DNA from: Candidatus Avelusimicrobium gallinaceum
Lineage (GTDB): Bacteria > Elusimicrobiota > Elusimicrobia > Elusimicrobiales > Elusimicrobiaceae
DNA: 44,097 bases
Reading direction: 5' to 3'
NCBI GenBank assembly: GCA_944324965.1
Contig: CALUYH010000011.1
Span: 1-44,097, forward strand
Shown: positions 1-8,880 of the stretch, in pieces
Layout of the letters: each line of letters starts with the position of its first letter
Position numbering within the stretch: position 1 is the stretch's first letter
Program-made: the position numbers and the translations under genes
The notes under the pieces: generated by a model
The model's database searches: none
Told to the model about the DNA's origin: nothing
The model's input: only the letters and a program-made list of their open reading frames with translations

Positions 1-1563
1 TTAATTATGCGCCTGGACGGGCTTTTTTTCCGGCAGGGCGTGGTGTTCTTCCAGCATTTCTTTAGCGTTTTGGAACACCCGGTCCGGCAGGATGTCTCTC
101 ATACACTTAAAGTGGCCCAGCGGGCATTTTTTCCCCCCGTGCAGGGCGCAGGGGCGGCAGGGCAAATCTTTCACTTCCATCACGCGGTGCCCTTCCCCGT
201 ACGGAAAGAACCCCAGTTCGCGCGTGGTCGGCCCGAAAATGGCCAGCGTCGGCACGTCAAACGCGGTGGCGATGTGCATGGGGCCGGAGTCGTTGGTGAT
301 GAACAATTTAAAATGTTTCATCAGCGCCATTAAATCGGCCAGGCTGGTTTTGCCGCACAGGTTGGCGGCGTGCCCTTTGGAAAGCTGGCAGATTTTTTCG
401 CCCAGGTCGGCGTCTTTTGCGCCGCCCCCCACCAGCACGGCCGTCACGCCCAGTTCCGTTTGCAGGCGGCTGATGAGTTTAACAAAGTATTCCATCGGCC
501 AGCATTTGGTCGGCCAGGCGCTGCCCGCGTGGATGCCCACCAGGGTTTTGCCTTCCAGGTTGAAATCGTGAATCAGCCGGGCGACGTTTTCTTCGGCGGT
601 CGGGGTAAAGCGCATGCTGAGTTTTTCGGCGGTGAATTTTTCCTTTACAATCCCCTGCAATAAAGAGAGGTTGCGTTCCGCGTCGTGAATCATCCACGAA
701 AAGGGCACCGTTTTGGTGTAGAAGAACCACCCTTCGCTGGACGTAAACCCGATGCGCACCGGCACGCACGAAAGCCACGCAATAAGCGCACTTCTAAAGC
801 TGCGGTGCGGCACGAGCAAAATGTCTATGCCCGAGGCTTTAATGGCTTTAGCCGTTTTCCACACGCCAAAAATTTTGTTCCAGCCTTTTTTGTCGTTTAA
901 AATAATTTCGGATACTTCTTTCATCGGGCGGAAGATGTCTTCCGTCTGCGGGCGGGTGATGACGACGATTTTGGTATCCGGGAACAGCTTGGCCGTTTTT
1001 TGGATAAGCGGCGTGGTCAGCACACTGTCGCCGATGAAAGAGGTTTGGAAAATGCCGATTTTGCCCACTTTCTTGCCGTTTACGTTGGCGTGTTCGTAGG
1101 CCCAATCGCCCAGTTTGGGTTCTTTGTATTTGATGTCAATGTCCCAGGCTTTGAGGGCTTCCAGGTATTTTTCCAGGGTGTGTTTTTCAAGCACCGGGGA
1201 ATTTTTGTGGAATTTAACAAGCATCCGGCGGGCGATGGAGTTTTTGTCGTAGCGGACGCGGTTGGGAATGCGGCTGAAAAACCCCATCAAAATGCTTTTT
1301 AACGTGGCGTGCAAATCCAGGTAGTGGGTAAAGTGTCCGGCGCGGATTTGACGGATGTTGGCCCATAAACCCTTTTTGGCCACCATAATTTCGTCAATAT
1401 CCGGGTGGCCGGCCAATACCTGGGCAAATTGGGGCTTTACCATCAGCGTAATGTGGGAATTGGGCCATTTGGCTTTGAGGTTTTTGTACACCGGGGAAGA
1501 CAATACAATGTCCCCCAGCGAGGAAAGGCGTACGACCAAAATTTTCGGTTGATTATCGCTCAT
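1..1563 (-). CDS. GT9 (heptosyltransferase-like) protein with duplicated N-terminal half
   Basis: Predicted cytoplasmic glycosyltransferase of family 9 (WaaC/WaaF type), which transfers a heptose or similar sugar to the LPS core. The 520 residues exceed the usual ~350. Residues about 1-155 form one GT9-like N-terminal Rossmann half with SSLGDIV near 14-20. Residues about 166-505 form a complete second GT9 unit: SFIGDSVLTTP near 175, GIHAGSAWPTKCWP near 343, TNDSGPMHIA near 423 and FGPT near 443. The C-terminal cysteine cluster near 469-487 (CRPC...CPLGHFKC) is typical of the family. The start overlaps the upstream waaA by 11 bases, so the two are probably co-translated; the stop lies at the first bases of the window. 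Which sugar is transferred cannot be told. Confidence in GT9 is high; the half-duplication is seen by eye. Confidence 0.9.
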   Translation of the reverse strand: MSDNQPKILVVRLSSLGDIVLSSPVYKNLKAKWPNSHITLMVKPQFAQVLAGHPDIDEIMVAKKGLWANIRQIRAGHFTHYLDLHATLKSILMGFFSRIPNRVRYDKNSIARRMLVKFHKNSPVLEKHTLEKYLEALKAWDIDIKYKEPKLGDWAYEHANVNGKKVGKIGIFQTSFIGDSVLTTPLIQKTAKLFPDTKIVVITRPQTEDIFRPMKEVSEIILNDKKGWNKIFGVWKTAKAIKASGIDILLVPHRSFRSALIAWLSCVPVRIGFTSSEGWFFYTKTVPFSWMIHDAERNLSLLQGIVKEKFTAEKLSMRFTPTAEENVARLIHDFNLEGKTLVGIHAGSAWPTKCWPMEYFVKLISRLQTELGVTAVLVGGGAKDADLGEKICQLSKGHAANLCGKTSLADLMALMKHFKLFITNDSGPMHIATAFDVPTLAIFGPTTRELGFFPYGEGHRVMEVKDLPCRPCALHGGKKCPLGHFKCMRDILPDRVFQNAKEMLEEHHALPEKKPVQAHN

Positions 1564-2824
1564 ATTTTTTCACCACTTCCATTATTTTGTCGGTTGCTCC
1601 TTTAAAACTTAAGGCCGCTTTGCGCGCTTTTTCGGACATATTTTCCAGCTGGGCCGGGTCCGCCATCAGGCGCAAGACGGTTTCTTTAAAATTGGTTTCG
1701 TCCACCAGCACGCCGCCGCCGCATTCCAGCAGGGCTTCGGCCGTCAGGGGGGCGTTGTAAAAGTATTTGCCGAACAGGACGGTTTTGGACAAAATGGCCG
1801 GCTCTAACAGGTTGTGCGCTCCGCGCGGCGCTACCGATCCCCCCACAAACGTGAGCGTGGCACACGCATACAGCGATTGCAATAACCCCATTACGTCGGC
1901 ACACAAAATATCTTTTTCTTTCGTAAAATTCTGCTGGCTGACAAACGCATAATGCAGCCCGCTTTGGCGCAGGGCGATTTCAATTTCCGGGCGGCGTTCC
2001 AAATGGCGCGGCGCAAAAATGATTTTAATTCCCTTTTTAATGAGTTCCGGCGCGGCGCGCAGAATCATCGTTTCTTCCACGGGGTGGGTGCTGCCGCACA
2101 CCAAAATGGGTTTTCCGCTCCACCCCAGGGCGGTCAGCATACGGTTTACTTCGTCCGTCTTGGCCGGGTGGTCGTTTAGCGTATCGTATTTCACGTTGCC
2201 GCAAACAAAAATTTTATCCGGCGCCACCCCCAGCGCTTCGTAGCGTTGGGCGGCGTCTTTGGTTTGCAAGGCGGCAAACGAAAGCGTGCCCAGTACGCGC
2301 GCAAACAGCGGGCGGACCCATTGGTAGGCCCGGGCCGATTTGGCCGAAATACGCCCGTTAATCAGTGCGGCCGGTACGCCGGCATTATGGGCGGCCTCCA
2401 GCATATTGGGCCAAATTTCGCGCTCCACCACAAACAAACGGTAGGGCTGTGCCAAGCGGATAAAACGCTTGCAGGACGGATAAAAATCAAGCGGTACGAG
2501 CAGGGCTTTTTTGATATCGGGGTTTTTAAGGGCGGTTTCTTTGCCGGCTTGCGTCGTGGTGGTGACCAGGATATCCCGCCCGTAGAAGGCTTTCAAGCGG
2601 GAAATGACTTCTTTCATAGACATCACTTCCCCCACGCTCGCGCAGTGGACCCACACGGCGTGCTGCGGAATTTCGCCTTCGTCCTCCAGGCCAAAGCGTT
2701 CTTTGAGTTCCTGGCGCAGGTGTTTTAACAAGCCCCGCCGCGGCGAGAGCAAAAAGCCCAGCACCACGCCCAGCGCGGCAAAAGGGAAAATCAGGTTCGT
2801 TAGAAGCAGCAAAAAATGTCCCAT
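1553..2824 (-). CDS. waaA: 3-deoxy-D-manno-octulosonic acid (Kdo) transferase
   Basis: Membrane-associated GT30 enzyme that adds Kdo from CMP-Kdo to lipid A precursor. It has one N-terminal hydrophobic anchor (residues ~3-26), then WVHCASVGEV near 58-67 with the family's catalytic Glu, and VEREIWPN near 133-140 in the acceptor domain. CGSTHPVEE and GGSVAPRGAHNLLEPA follow in the nucleotide-sugar half. Length (423 aa) is normal for the family. It overlaps the downstream GT9 gene by 11 bases, making a two-gene LPS core operon. There is no clear Shine-Dalgarno site; a -10 box lies nine bases before the ATG, so the transcript should have almost no leader. It supports a diderm cell with LPS. Confidence 0.95.
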   Translation of the reverse strand: MGHFLLLLTNLIFPFAALGVVLGFLLSPRRGLLKHLRQELKERFGLEDEGEIPQHAVWVHCASVGEVMSMKEVISRLKAFYGRDILVTTTTQAGKETALKNPDIKKALLVPLDFYPSCKRFIRLAQPYRLFVVEREIWPNMLEAAHNAGVPAALINGRISAKSARAYQWVRPLFARVLGTLSFAALQTKDAAQRYEALGVAPDKIFVCGNVKYDTLNDHPAKTDEVNRMLTALGWSGKPILVCGSTHPVEETMILRAAPELIKKGIKIIFAPRHLERRPEIEIALRQSGLHYAFVSQQNFTKEKDILCADVMGLLQSLYACATLTFVGGSVAPRGAHNLLEPAILSKTVLFGKYFYNAPLTAEALLECGGGVLVDETNFKETVLRLMADPAQLENMSEKARKAALSFKGATDKIMEVVKKYER

Positions 2825-2833
2825 ATATTGTCT

Positions 2834-2862
2834 ATTATATGATATTTCCGCGCGTGCGTCAG
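2834..2862 (-). promoter_or_regulatory. sigma70-type promoter of waaA
   Basis: On the minus strand CTGACG (2857-2862), a 17-base spacer and TATAAT (2834-2839). The -10 box ends nine bases before the waaA ATG, so the predicted leader is only one to three bases. Confidence 0.6.
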
Positions 2863-3028
2863 CTGAAAAATGCGGCTTTTTTAAAATGACTTTCTCGGCG
2901 GGAAAAGCCGCTCGGGCCCCAGCCGGAAAGATTGGGCGGATTGGGACGGAATTTGATGATACAAAAACGCTTTATTTCCCGCTGTTTGGACGGGGCCTTT
3001 GGCGGAGTGCAGAAGCACATTTGCAGGC

Positions 3029-3058
3029 AAAAAAATCCCCGGGCGTCGGCCCGGGGAT
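3029..3058 (-). terminator. intrinsic terminator after asmA-like gene
   Basis: A 10-bp GC-rich stem (3035-3044 with 3049-3058, four-base loop) is followed on the minus strand by seven T. The remaining bases up to waaA (2863-3028) show no credible gene. Confidence 0.9.
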
Positions 3059-3072
3059 GAACAGACAGAAGT

Positions 3073-5346
3073 TTATTTGCTTTCTTCCGAAGAAGAATCC
3101 GACTTTTTAAAGATACTTCCCAGCCCTTTCAAGGCGTCTTTGGCCGCACTGACGGTGCCGGTGACCGTATCTTTGGCGGCGGTGGCGGCCGTTTTGGTCA
3201 CGTCCACGCCGGCTTTCACGGCGGTGGAGGCCACTTGGCCGGTCGTTTTGACGGCGCCGGTAGCCACGCTGGTGGCAGCGCTGGCCGTTTCGCTTACGAC
3301 TTTACCCGGGGTTTTGTAGTTCAAAATCCCCCCCACTACGGAGCCGACCGTGCTGAGCACGTCCAGCTTGCCGCTGGGGTTATCCATCGTGCCGCCGATT
3401 TTGATGACGACCGGCGTTTGCGACGTAAGAATCGTGGCGGATACTTTCATATCCAGCGCCTGGGTAAAGAAGTTAATCGTGCCCGAGCCGTTGATGTCCG
3501 TTACCTGCGAGTTGAATACGGTTTTGTCCACATTCATTACGCCGTTGGTAAACGTATACACGCCTTCCCCGTTGGTGTAGGCAATTTCGCCTTTGTGGGT
3601 GTTTTCCTGCACGGGGAACAGCTCCACGTTCAGCGCGGCGGCCACGCGGCGGACAATGGTGATAGGCAGCAAGAGAATTTTGACAATCTTGTTGTCTTTT
3701 ACAAAGGTGTCCAAGTCCGTAATGGCGCCGGGCTGCAGTTTAAACGATACCTGTCCGTTGGCTTTGGTCATCGTTTCGGAAACGTCCGTCAGGTTGGCGG
3801 TCAAGGTAAAGCCGTCCGCGCGGAAATACGGTACATCAATGGGGCCTACTTTTACGTTGGCTTTGATGTTCATCAGCATTTCCGGACCGGAAGTTTTTTG
3901 GGCCGGGGCCGCAGCAGGCTCGGCAGCCGCGGTTTCGGTCGTGGCGGTGTCAGCCGTTGCGGCCGCTTCCGTGGTGGAAGCGGGCAGCGCGGGCATGGTA
4001 AATTTGGCCAAGTCCAGGTTCAGCACAATGTTCATCACGTCCTTGATGTTTTGGTACGAAAGGGACGTGGTGAATTTTTCGCCGTTTAACAAGCCCGTAA
4101 TTAAGTTGGTGGAAATGTTATCCAGCGAGGCGATGGTGACGGTTCCGTTGAGTTTGGACACGTTGAACGGGTCGTACATCGCGCTGATGTTTTTAAACGT
4201 GACCGTACCGCTTACGTCCTGGCCGTTGTTTTTGTCCGTGGCTTTAAACGCACCGGTGATGACGCCCGCAGGCTTAAAGCCGGCCACGGTGTCCGTCATC
4301 TGTACGATTTCGCCCAGGTCGGTGGTCAGGTTCGCATTCATGGCGTAGGTGGGCGCAGGGCCGTTCCAGCCCACGGTGCCGTAGGCCGAGAAGGCGCTGT
4401 TCATCACCGAGAGTTTGGCCTCGGAAATCGTAGCGGTGGAATTAGCCAAATTGGCCGCCGCTTTCACCGTCATATTGATGACCGGCAGGGCGAAATTCGG
4501 CAAATCCGGCAGGAAATCGCTGAAGATTTGGTTGTTGATGCCGCTTAACGTGCCGGACAAATCCATTTGCGGGGCGGTAAAATCGCGCACGCCGCCGGTC
4601 AATTGAAATTTGACCGTCTTGTACGAGGCGGAAATATCGTTCACCGTCACGTACGCGTTGGCCATATCCAGGTTGGCCAAAAATACGCGCAGGGCGATGT
4701 TGAGCGGTACGGAAACCGCCGGGCCGTTTTTCTGCTGGAAGGCGGTGGTAAAGTTGATGTTTACGTCAAACGGTTCCGCCATATCAAACCGGTTGATTTC
4801 CAGGTTCAGGTTGTTGATGGCGGCATTCATGCCGGTTTGCAGGTCTTTATAGGAGAAGCTGCAGTTGTTGGCGGCAATTTTGTCCGCCAGCAGCACAAAC
4901 GCGGCAGAGCCGTCGGAGGCAGTGGTTTCTTCCGGGGCGGCATTCGGGTCCGAGGCCGGGATCAGCGTGTCAAAATTAAACGAGCCGTCCGCGTTTTTTA
5001 CAACACTGATATCCAGCCCGTCCAATTGCACGGTGGAAATTTCTACGCGTTTTTTAAACAGCGGTTTTAGGGCAATTTTTACGACCAGCTTGTCAGCTTT
5101 GGCAAACGTGCCGTTTTGGAAGGTGGTATTTTCGGAAATGGCAAAATTGTCCAGCGTTACCCCTACCAAATTCAGGGAAACATCATCAAAGGTGATTTCC
5201 CGCTGCAAATTGGTTTTTGCGTACTCAAGGGCCATAGCCTTGAGTTTTTCGGGCGGGAACATTAACCGCAGCGCGATTAAGGCTGCCGCCCCCAAAATCA
5301 CGATAACAACCGCGATTTTGAAGCACAGTTTTAGGAATTTTTTCAT
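3073..5346 (-). CDS. AsmA-family protein
   Basis: Large protein of the AsmA/YhdP group, anchored in the inner membrane with a long periplasmic part; family members are thought to bridge the periplasm and influence phospholipid transport and outer-membrane assembly. It has an N-terminal membrane segment (residues ~5-27), then the typical start ALEYAKTNLQREITFDDVSL and many short beta-rich repeats about inner products of conserved hydrophobic residues. A low-complexity TTETAAAEPAAAPA-like linker lies near 465-485. After residue ~680 there is an Ala/Thr/Val/Lys-rich tail with amphipathic repeat character ending in a Ser/Glu/Lys-rich tip, which is unusual. The promoter has a -10 box six bases from the ATG and there is no Shine-Dalgarno site. 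Confidence 0.85.
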   Translation of the reverse strand: MKKFLKLCFKIAVVIVILGAAALIALRLMFPPEKLKAMALEYAKTNLQREITFDDVSLNLVGVTLDNFAISENTTFQNGTFAKADKLVVKIALKPLFKKRVEISTVQLDGLDISVVKNADGSFNFDTLIPASDPNAAPEETTASDGSAAFVLLADKIAANNCSFSYKDLQTGMNAAINNLNLEINRFDMAEPFDVNINFTTAFQQKNGPAVSVPLNIALRVFLANLDMANAYVTVNDISASYKTVKFQLTGGVRDFTAPQMDLSGTLSGINNQIFSDFLPDLPNFALPVINMTVKAAANLANSTATISEAKLSVMNSAFSAYGTVGWNGPAPTYAMNANLTTDLGEIVQMTDTVAGFKPAGVITGAFKATDKNNGQDVSGTVTFKNISAMYDPFNVSKLNGTVTIASLDNISTNLITGLLNGEKFTTSLSYQNIKDVMNIVLNLDLAKFTMPALPASTTEAAATADTATTETAAAEPAAAPAQKTSGPEMLMNIKANVKVGPIDVPYFRADGFTLTANLTDVSETMTKANGQVSFKLQPGAITDLDTFVKDNKIVKILLLPITIVRRVAAALNVELFPVQENTHKGEIAYTNGEGVYTFTNGVMNVDKTVFNSQVTDINGSGTINFFTQALDMKVSATILTSQTPVVIKIGGTMDNPSGKLDVLSTVGSVVGGILNYKTPGKVVSETASAATSVATGAVKTTGQVASTAVKAGVDVTKTAATAAKDTVTGTVSAAKDALKGLGSIFKKSDSSSEESK

Positions 5347-5352
5347 AGCTAT

Positions 5353-5381
5353 ATTGTAGTTTTTTACACGTCTAGAGGCAA
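5353..5381 (-). promoter_or_regulatory. promoter giving a predicted leaderless asmA mRNA
   Basis: Minus strand TTGCCT (5376-5381), exactly 17 bases, TACAAT (5353-5358), then six bases (ATAGCT) and the ATG. Transcription should start at or next to the A of the start codon. Confidence 0.7.
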
Positions 5382-5394
5382 GGAAACAAAGGTC

Positions 5395-5712
5395 CTATTT
5401 TTTGTCGGATTTTTCCGTGGGGACGACTTCGGCTTCCAGCACCGTTTTGGCGGGCTGGCGGGCCTGGCGGAAGGCTTCCAAATCTTTATGCAGCATCGTC
5501 AGCACCAGCAGCACAAAGGCGCCGTCGTCGGCAATGCCCAAAAGCGGCAGCACGTCGGGCAGCGCGTCAATGGGCGACAGGAAGTACACCGCGCACAATA
5601 ACGCCCACACCAGCGTGCCCCAAGGCATTTTCCAGCGTCCCCGCAAAATGGCCCACACCATCGGGAAGAAACTTCCGAAATCTTTCAAAATGTCTAACGG
5701 GCGGAATTTCAC
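5395..5712 (-). CDS. YkvA-like (DUF1232) small membrane protein
   Basis: 105-residue protein with the DUF1232 signature: AVYFLSPIDALPDVLPLLG followed by DDGAFVLLVL, i.e. the family's Tyr-x-x-Ser-Pro-x-Asp-x-x-Pro-Asp and Asp-Asp motifs. One hydrophobic stretch (~30-65). The biochemical role of the family is unknown; it is usually membrane associated. Start is GTG, chosen because AAAGGAG lies about seven bases upstream. It follows the Na/Pi cotransporter gene by 20 bases, so it is probably its operon partner. The charged C-terminal tail (residues ~80-105) is likely cytoplasmic. Confidence 0.85.
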   Translation of the reverse strand: MKFRPLDILKDFGSFFPMVWAILRGRWKMPWGTLVWALLCAVYFLSPIDALPDVLPLLGIADDGAFVLLVLTMLHKDLEAFRQARQPAKTVLEAEVVPTEKSDKK

Positions 5713-5732
5713 AGGGACGCTCCTTTTATCTT

Positions 5733-7517
5733 TTAAGCCTGCGGCGGCAGGGCCGGCTCCGGCTGTACCAGGCTGTGGTACACTTTTTCGTCGGCGCGCA
5801 TACCTAAAATGTTTTCGTTTACGCGCATGGCGTAATCGCCGATTCTTTCAAAATTGTTCAGGATATCGGCATAGGCCGTAATGGAATCCGGCGAGGCTTC
5901 CTGCCCGGCGTAGATGCGTTCGCGGCGGTCGCGCAGGAGGCGTTTGCGCAGGATGTTGAGCTTTTCCTCGTCGGCAATCGCTTCGGCGAACGTGCGTTCG
6001 GCCTGGTCGTGCCATTGGCTGGTGGGTTGTTGGAAGTCCACCAGCACGCGGCGGGTGCGCTTGGTGATTTCTTTGGTCAGTTTGGCGATGGTTTCCAAGT
6101 CATCAATGTCCGCCTGCCTAAAGGACTGCTGGGTGTGGAATTTTTCCAGAATGCGGGCAATTTTTTCCCCGCAGTCACCCATGCGCTCAATGCTGTTTAA
6201 CACGTCAAACAGCGAGAACGCCTGCGCCACCGCGTGGCGCGAGAGGTTCCCGTGCGTAAGCGTGGTCAGGTACAGGTTGATTTTGTGCTCCAGCACGTCG
6301 GTGGTTTTTTCGGCTTCTTTTACGTCGTCAATTAACCGATGGAACATTTTTTCGTCGTCCACTTTCACGGCGTGGATGAGTTTGTCCGTCATTTTGGTCA
6401 CAAAGCTCATCATCCGTTCCACTTCTTTGCGCACGGCAATCAGCGCCAGTTCGGGCGTTTGCGTAAAGCGGGTGGAAAGGTAAATCAGTTCGTGTTCTTT
6501 TTTGTCTTCGCGTTTGGATTTGGGAATGATTAAATACGTCAGCTGGGCCAACTGGTGCAGCAGCGGCAGCATCAGCATGGTGTTGAGCACGTTAAACGTA
6601 GTGTGGAAGGCCGAAATGTGGTACGGCAGTACGGCGGTGAGGACTTCGGTCTCTTTGGTGTAGGGCGAGCCGGGCACCAGCCAATCCACAAAGTTGACAA
6701 AGTGTTTAAAGATGCACACTACCCAAATCACGCCGATTACGTTAAAGAGGAAATGCCCCAACGCCGCCCGGCGGGCGGTTTTGCTGGCGCCGATGGCGGC
6801 CAGGTTGGCGGTAATGGTGGTGCCGATGTTTTCCCCCAGCACCAGGGCGCACGAGGTCGGGAAGTCAATAATCCCGGCGGCGGCGCAGGTGAGCGTCATG
6901 GCCATAACGGCGCTGGACGATTGCAAAATAACGGTCAAAATCGTACCGCTGAAAATCAAAATCAGCAAGTTGAGTAAGTTGTTAGGCTGAAAGCGGGAAA
7001 TCCACGCTACGACTTGCGGGTTTTGGGCAAAATCGGCCGGGATAGCGTTTTTCATAATGTCCAACCCCAAGAACAACAGCCCGAAGCCGACCATCGTTTC
7101 CCCAATGCGGCGCACCACGATAAAGCGCGGCGTAAACTGGGCAAAAAAGCCCACCGCAATCACGGGCAGCGCAAAGAGCGAAATTTCCATTTTGAACCCG
7201 AACAAGCTGACGATCCACGCCGTCATCGTGGTGCCGATGTTGGCCCCGAAGATGACCCCTAACGACTGGTACAGGTTCAGCAGCCCCGCGCTGGCAAAGC
7301 CCACCACCATAACGGTGGTAGCGCTGGAGGACTGGATGATGCTGGTGACCAGCGTCCCGCAGGCGGTGGCGGCAAAGCGGTTGGCCGTGGCGATGCCTAA
7401 AAGCTGGCGCATTTTCTCGCCGGATACTTTTTGCAGGCCATCGCTCATAATCTTCATACCGAACAGAAAGATGGCCAAACCGCCTAATAAATTAAGCGTG
7501 TCAAGCAAGGTGGACAT
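5733..7517 (-). CDS. Na/Pi cotransporter family protein with PhoU domain
   Basis: Inner-membrane Na+-dependent phosphate transporter of the NptA/YjbB (PNaS) family, 594 aa. Two inverted membrane repeats are visible, each with the QSSSA motif: SIIQSSSATT near 61 and VILQSSSAVM near 199. The first repeat starts with GGLAIFLFGMKIMSDGLQ. From about residue 340 a soluble helical PhoU-like region follows (RMGDCGEKIARI near 439 and RIGDYAMRVNENI near 558, the two acidic helical repeats). Starts at ATG with AAGGAG about nine bases upstream. The YkvA-like gene follows closely. Regulation by phosphate would be expected from the family, but no Pho-type box was recognised. Confidence 0.92.
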   Translation of the reverse strand: MSTLLDTLNLLGGLAIFLFGMKIMSDGLQKVSGEKMRQLLGIATANRFAATACGTLVTSIIQSSSATTVMVVGFASAGLLNLYQSLGVIFGANIGTTMTAWIVSLFGFKMEISLFALPVIAVGFFAQFTPRFIVVRRIGETMVGFGLLFLGLDIMKNAIPADFAQNPQVVAWISRFQPNNLLNLLILIFSGTILTVILQSSSAVMAMTLTCAAAGIIDFPTSCALVLGENIGTTITANLAAIGASKTARRAALGHFLFNVIGVIWVVCIFKHFVNFVDWLVPGSPYTKETEVLTAVLPYHISAFHTTFNVLNTMLMLPLLHQLAQLTYLIIPKSKREDKKEHELIYLSTRFTQTPELALIAVRKEVERMMSFVTKMTDKLIHAVKVDDEKMFHRLIDDVKEAEKTTDVLEHKINLYLTTLTHGNLSRHAVAQAFSLFDVLNSIERMGDCGEKIARILEKFHTQQSFRQADIDDLETIAKLTKEITKRTRRVLVDFQQPTSQWHDQAERTFAEAIADEEKLNILRKRLLRDRRERIYAGQEASPDSITAYADILNNFERIGDYAMRVNENILGMRADEKVYHSLVQPEPALPPQA

Positions 7518-7541
7518 TTATAAAACTCCTTCACAAGTGAA

Positions 7542-7573
7542 TAAAAAAAGAGAGAGCCCGACAGCGAGCTCCC
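7542..7573 (-). terminator. possible terminator between the 7679-8818 gene and the Na/Pi gene
   Basis: Minus strand GGGAGC pairs with GCTCTC (one G-T pair) across a ten-base loop, followed by TCTTTTTTTA. The stem is weak, so read-through into the Na/Pi gene is possible. Confidence 0.5.
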
Positions 7574-7678
7574 CCCGTATGGTACGGCAACAAAACTGTT
7601 CTTTGGCGGGTGCCTTTATGCGGCCCGGCAAAAGAGTTAAAAACGCGCGGATGATAGATGAGGCGTTTGTGTGCATAG

Positions 7679-8818
7679 TTATTTAGACATTTTAATCGTC
7701 TGGGTGTCTTCTCCGGTATCTTTTTTAGGTTCTTCTTTTTTCTTATGTTCAAAAAGTTTGCGGTTTTCCTCTATTTGTTTGGCCATATCGTCGTCAAACA
7801 AAATGGTGGGCATACGGTCTTCGTCGGCATATTCCACCACGTCGTTTTGCTGGGGCTGATAGACCTGGCTTAAATGTTCTTGCACGCCGGCGGCGTCGTG
7901 CCCGGTTTTGACGGACGATTTGACTACGTTTACGCCGGCCACGTCTGCCATATGGACCGGTTTGCCCAAATTAGCCGGCAGGACATTGTTGTCCGCGCCG
8001 AACACCTGCGTCTGCTGGGAAAGCAAATCCGCCTGGGCATCGGGCGTGTAAGAACCGCGGTTTTCGCCGTAATCACAGTTTAAAAAGAATAATAAGAACG
8101 ATGCCGTAGCCCAAAAACTGGCAAACAAAATCACCAGCGCAAATACGCCGCCCACTCCATACGTCAACAGGGTAGGAGCGGCCAGATTGAAACTGTCGGC
8201 AAAATACAGCGGAATTGCTACATAAAGCACGCGGCCTACAAGCACCACTAACAAGGTGGGAATTAAACCGCACAACAAAAGCATAGCCGCAATTCTGATA
8301 AAATTGCCCATTCCGGCGGTCATTCCCCAGCTATACAGAATAGCTTTTATGGGGCCTTGGTCCCGCAGGGCGATAGCGGGCGTCACAAAAGCCAAGCGCA
8401 CCAACAGGTATATAGCGATTAAAGCCGTCAGCAACAGCCCCACCACTTGCAGCGATACGGCCAGCACGCCCCCCGCCACGCTAAGCGCAACCCCACCAAT
8501 GCCTAACAGAATATTTAAAATAATCATATAGACGGTAGGAAAAATAGACGCAGAAAGAGAGTTGGAAAAAGATTCCCCAAAATTATCGGCTTTGGCGGCT
8601 AATATGCGCAGCAGCAATACCATAAAAAAGGAGGCAAGCAAAAAACCATATAACTGAAGCAAAAAGGCGGGCACCCCAAAGAGTTTCATAAGCAAACTGC
8701 TGCCTTCTAATAAAGCAACAATTACTATATAGACAAATAACACCGAACCGGAACGGTTCACTAGGCCGAGGCCTGCCCACAGCAATCGAAAAATATTTTG
8801 CGGTTCTTTTAAGTTCAT
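7679..8818 (-). CDS. multi-pass membrane protein with charged C-terminal tail, unknown function
   Basis: 379 aa. Residues ~1-265 contain six to seven hydrophobic segments rich in Leu/Ile/Val/Ala, and the rest is a hydrophilic, acidic tail ending in a Lys/Glu-rich helix (KQIEENRKLFEHKKKEEPKK near 344). The layout recalls DUF4013-type or glycerophosphodiesterase-associated membrane domains, but I do not recognise a specific family. The tail is presumably cytoplasmic. AGGAG precedes the ATG by eight bases, and an extended -10 box lies about 27 bases upstream. It sits alone between BaiN and the Na/Pi gene; the context gives no firm clue to function. Confidence 0.75.
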   Translation of the reverse strand: MNLKEPQNIFRLLWAGLGLVNRSGSVLFVYIVIVALLEGSSLLMKLFGVPAFLLQLYGFLLASFFMVLLLRILAAKADNFGESFSNSLSASIFPTVYMIILNILLGIGGVALSVAGGVLAVSLQVVGLLLTALIAIYLLVRLAFVTPAIALRDQGPIKAILYSWGMTAGMGNFIRIAAMLLLCGLIPTLLVVLVGRVLYVAIPLYFADSFNLAAPTLLTYGVGGVFALVILFASFWATASFLLFFLNCDYGENRGSYTPDAQADLLSQQTQVFGADNNVLPANLGKPVHMADVAGVNVVKSSVKTGHDAAGVQEHLSQVYQPQQNDVVEYADEDRMPTILFDDDMAKQIEENRKLFEHKKKEEPKKDTGEDTQTIKMSK

Positions 8819-8844
8819 TGGTATCTCCTGGGGTTCTCCCCAAC

Positions 8845-8874
8845 ATTATAGCAAAACGAGTGCGCGTACGCGCA
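8845..8874 (-). promoter_or_regulatory. extended -10 promoter with 14-base palindrome
   Basis: Minus strand TGCTATAAT (-10 at 8845-8850) serves the 7679-8818 gene. Just upstream is the perfect palindrome TGCGCGTACGCGCA (8861-8874), which could be an operator or the hairpin end of the neighbouring BaiN transcript (it has only a short T run). Confidence 0.45.
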
Positions 8875-8880
8875 AGAAAA

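Noticed and set aside
3235..4089. Long open frame on the plus strand (284 codons) opposite the AsmA gene
   Set aside because: It is rich in Gly, Arg and His with no family pattern, and mirrors the codon bias of the real gene on the other strand.
7531..7752. 73-codon minus-strand ORF between the Na/Pi and membrane-protein genes
   Set aside because: It crosses a possible terminator, has no ribosome site and overlaps the end of the true gene in another frame.
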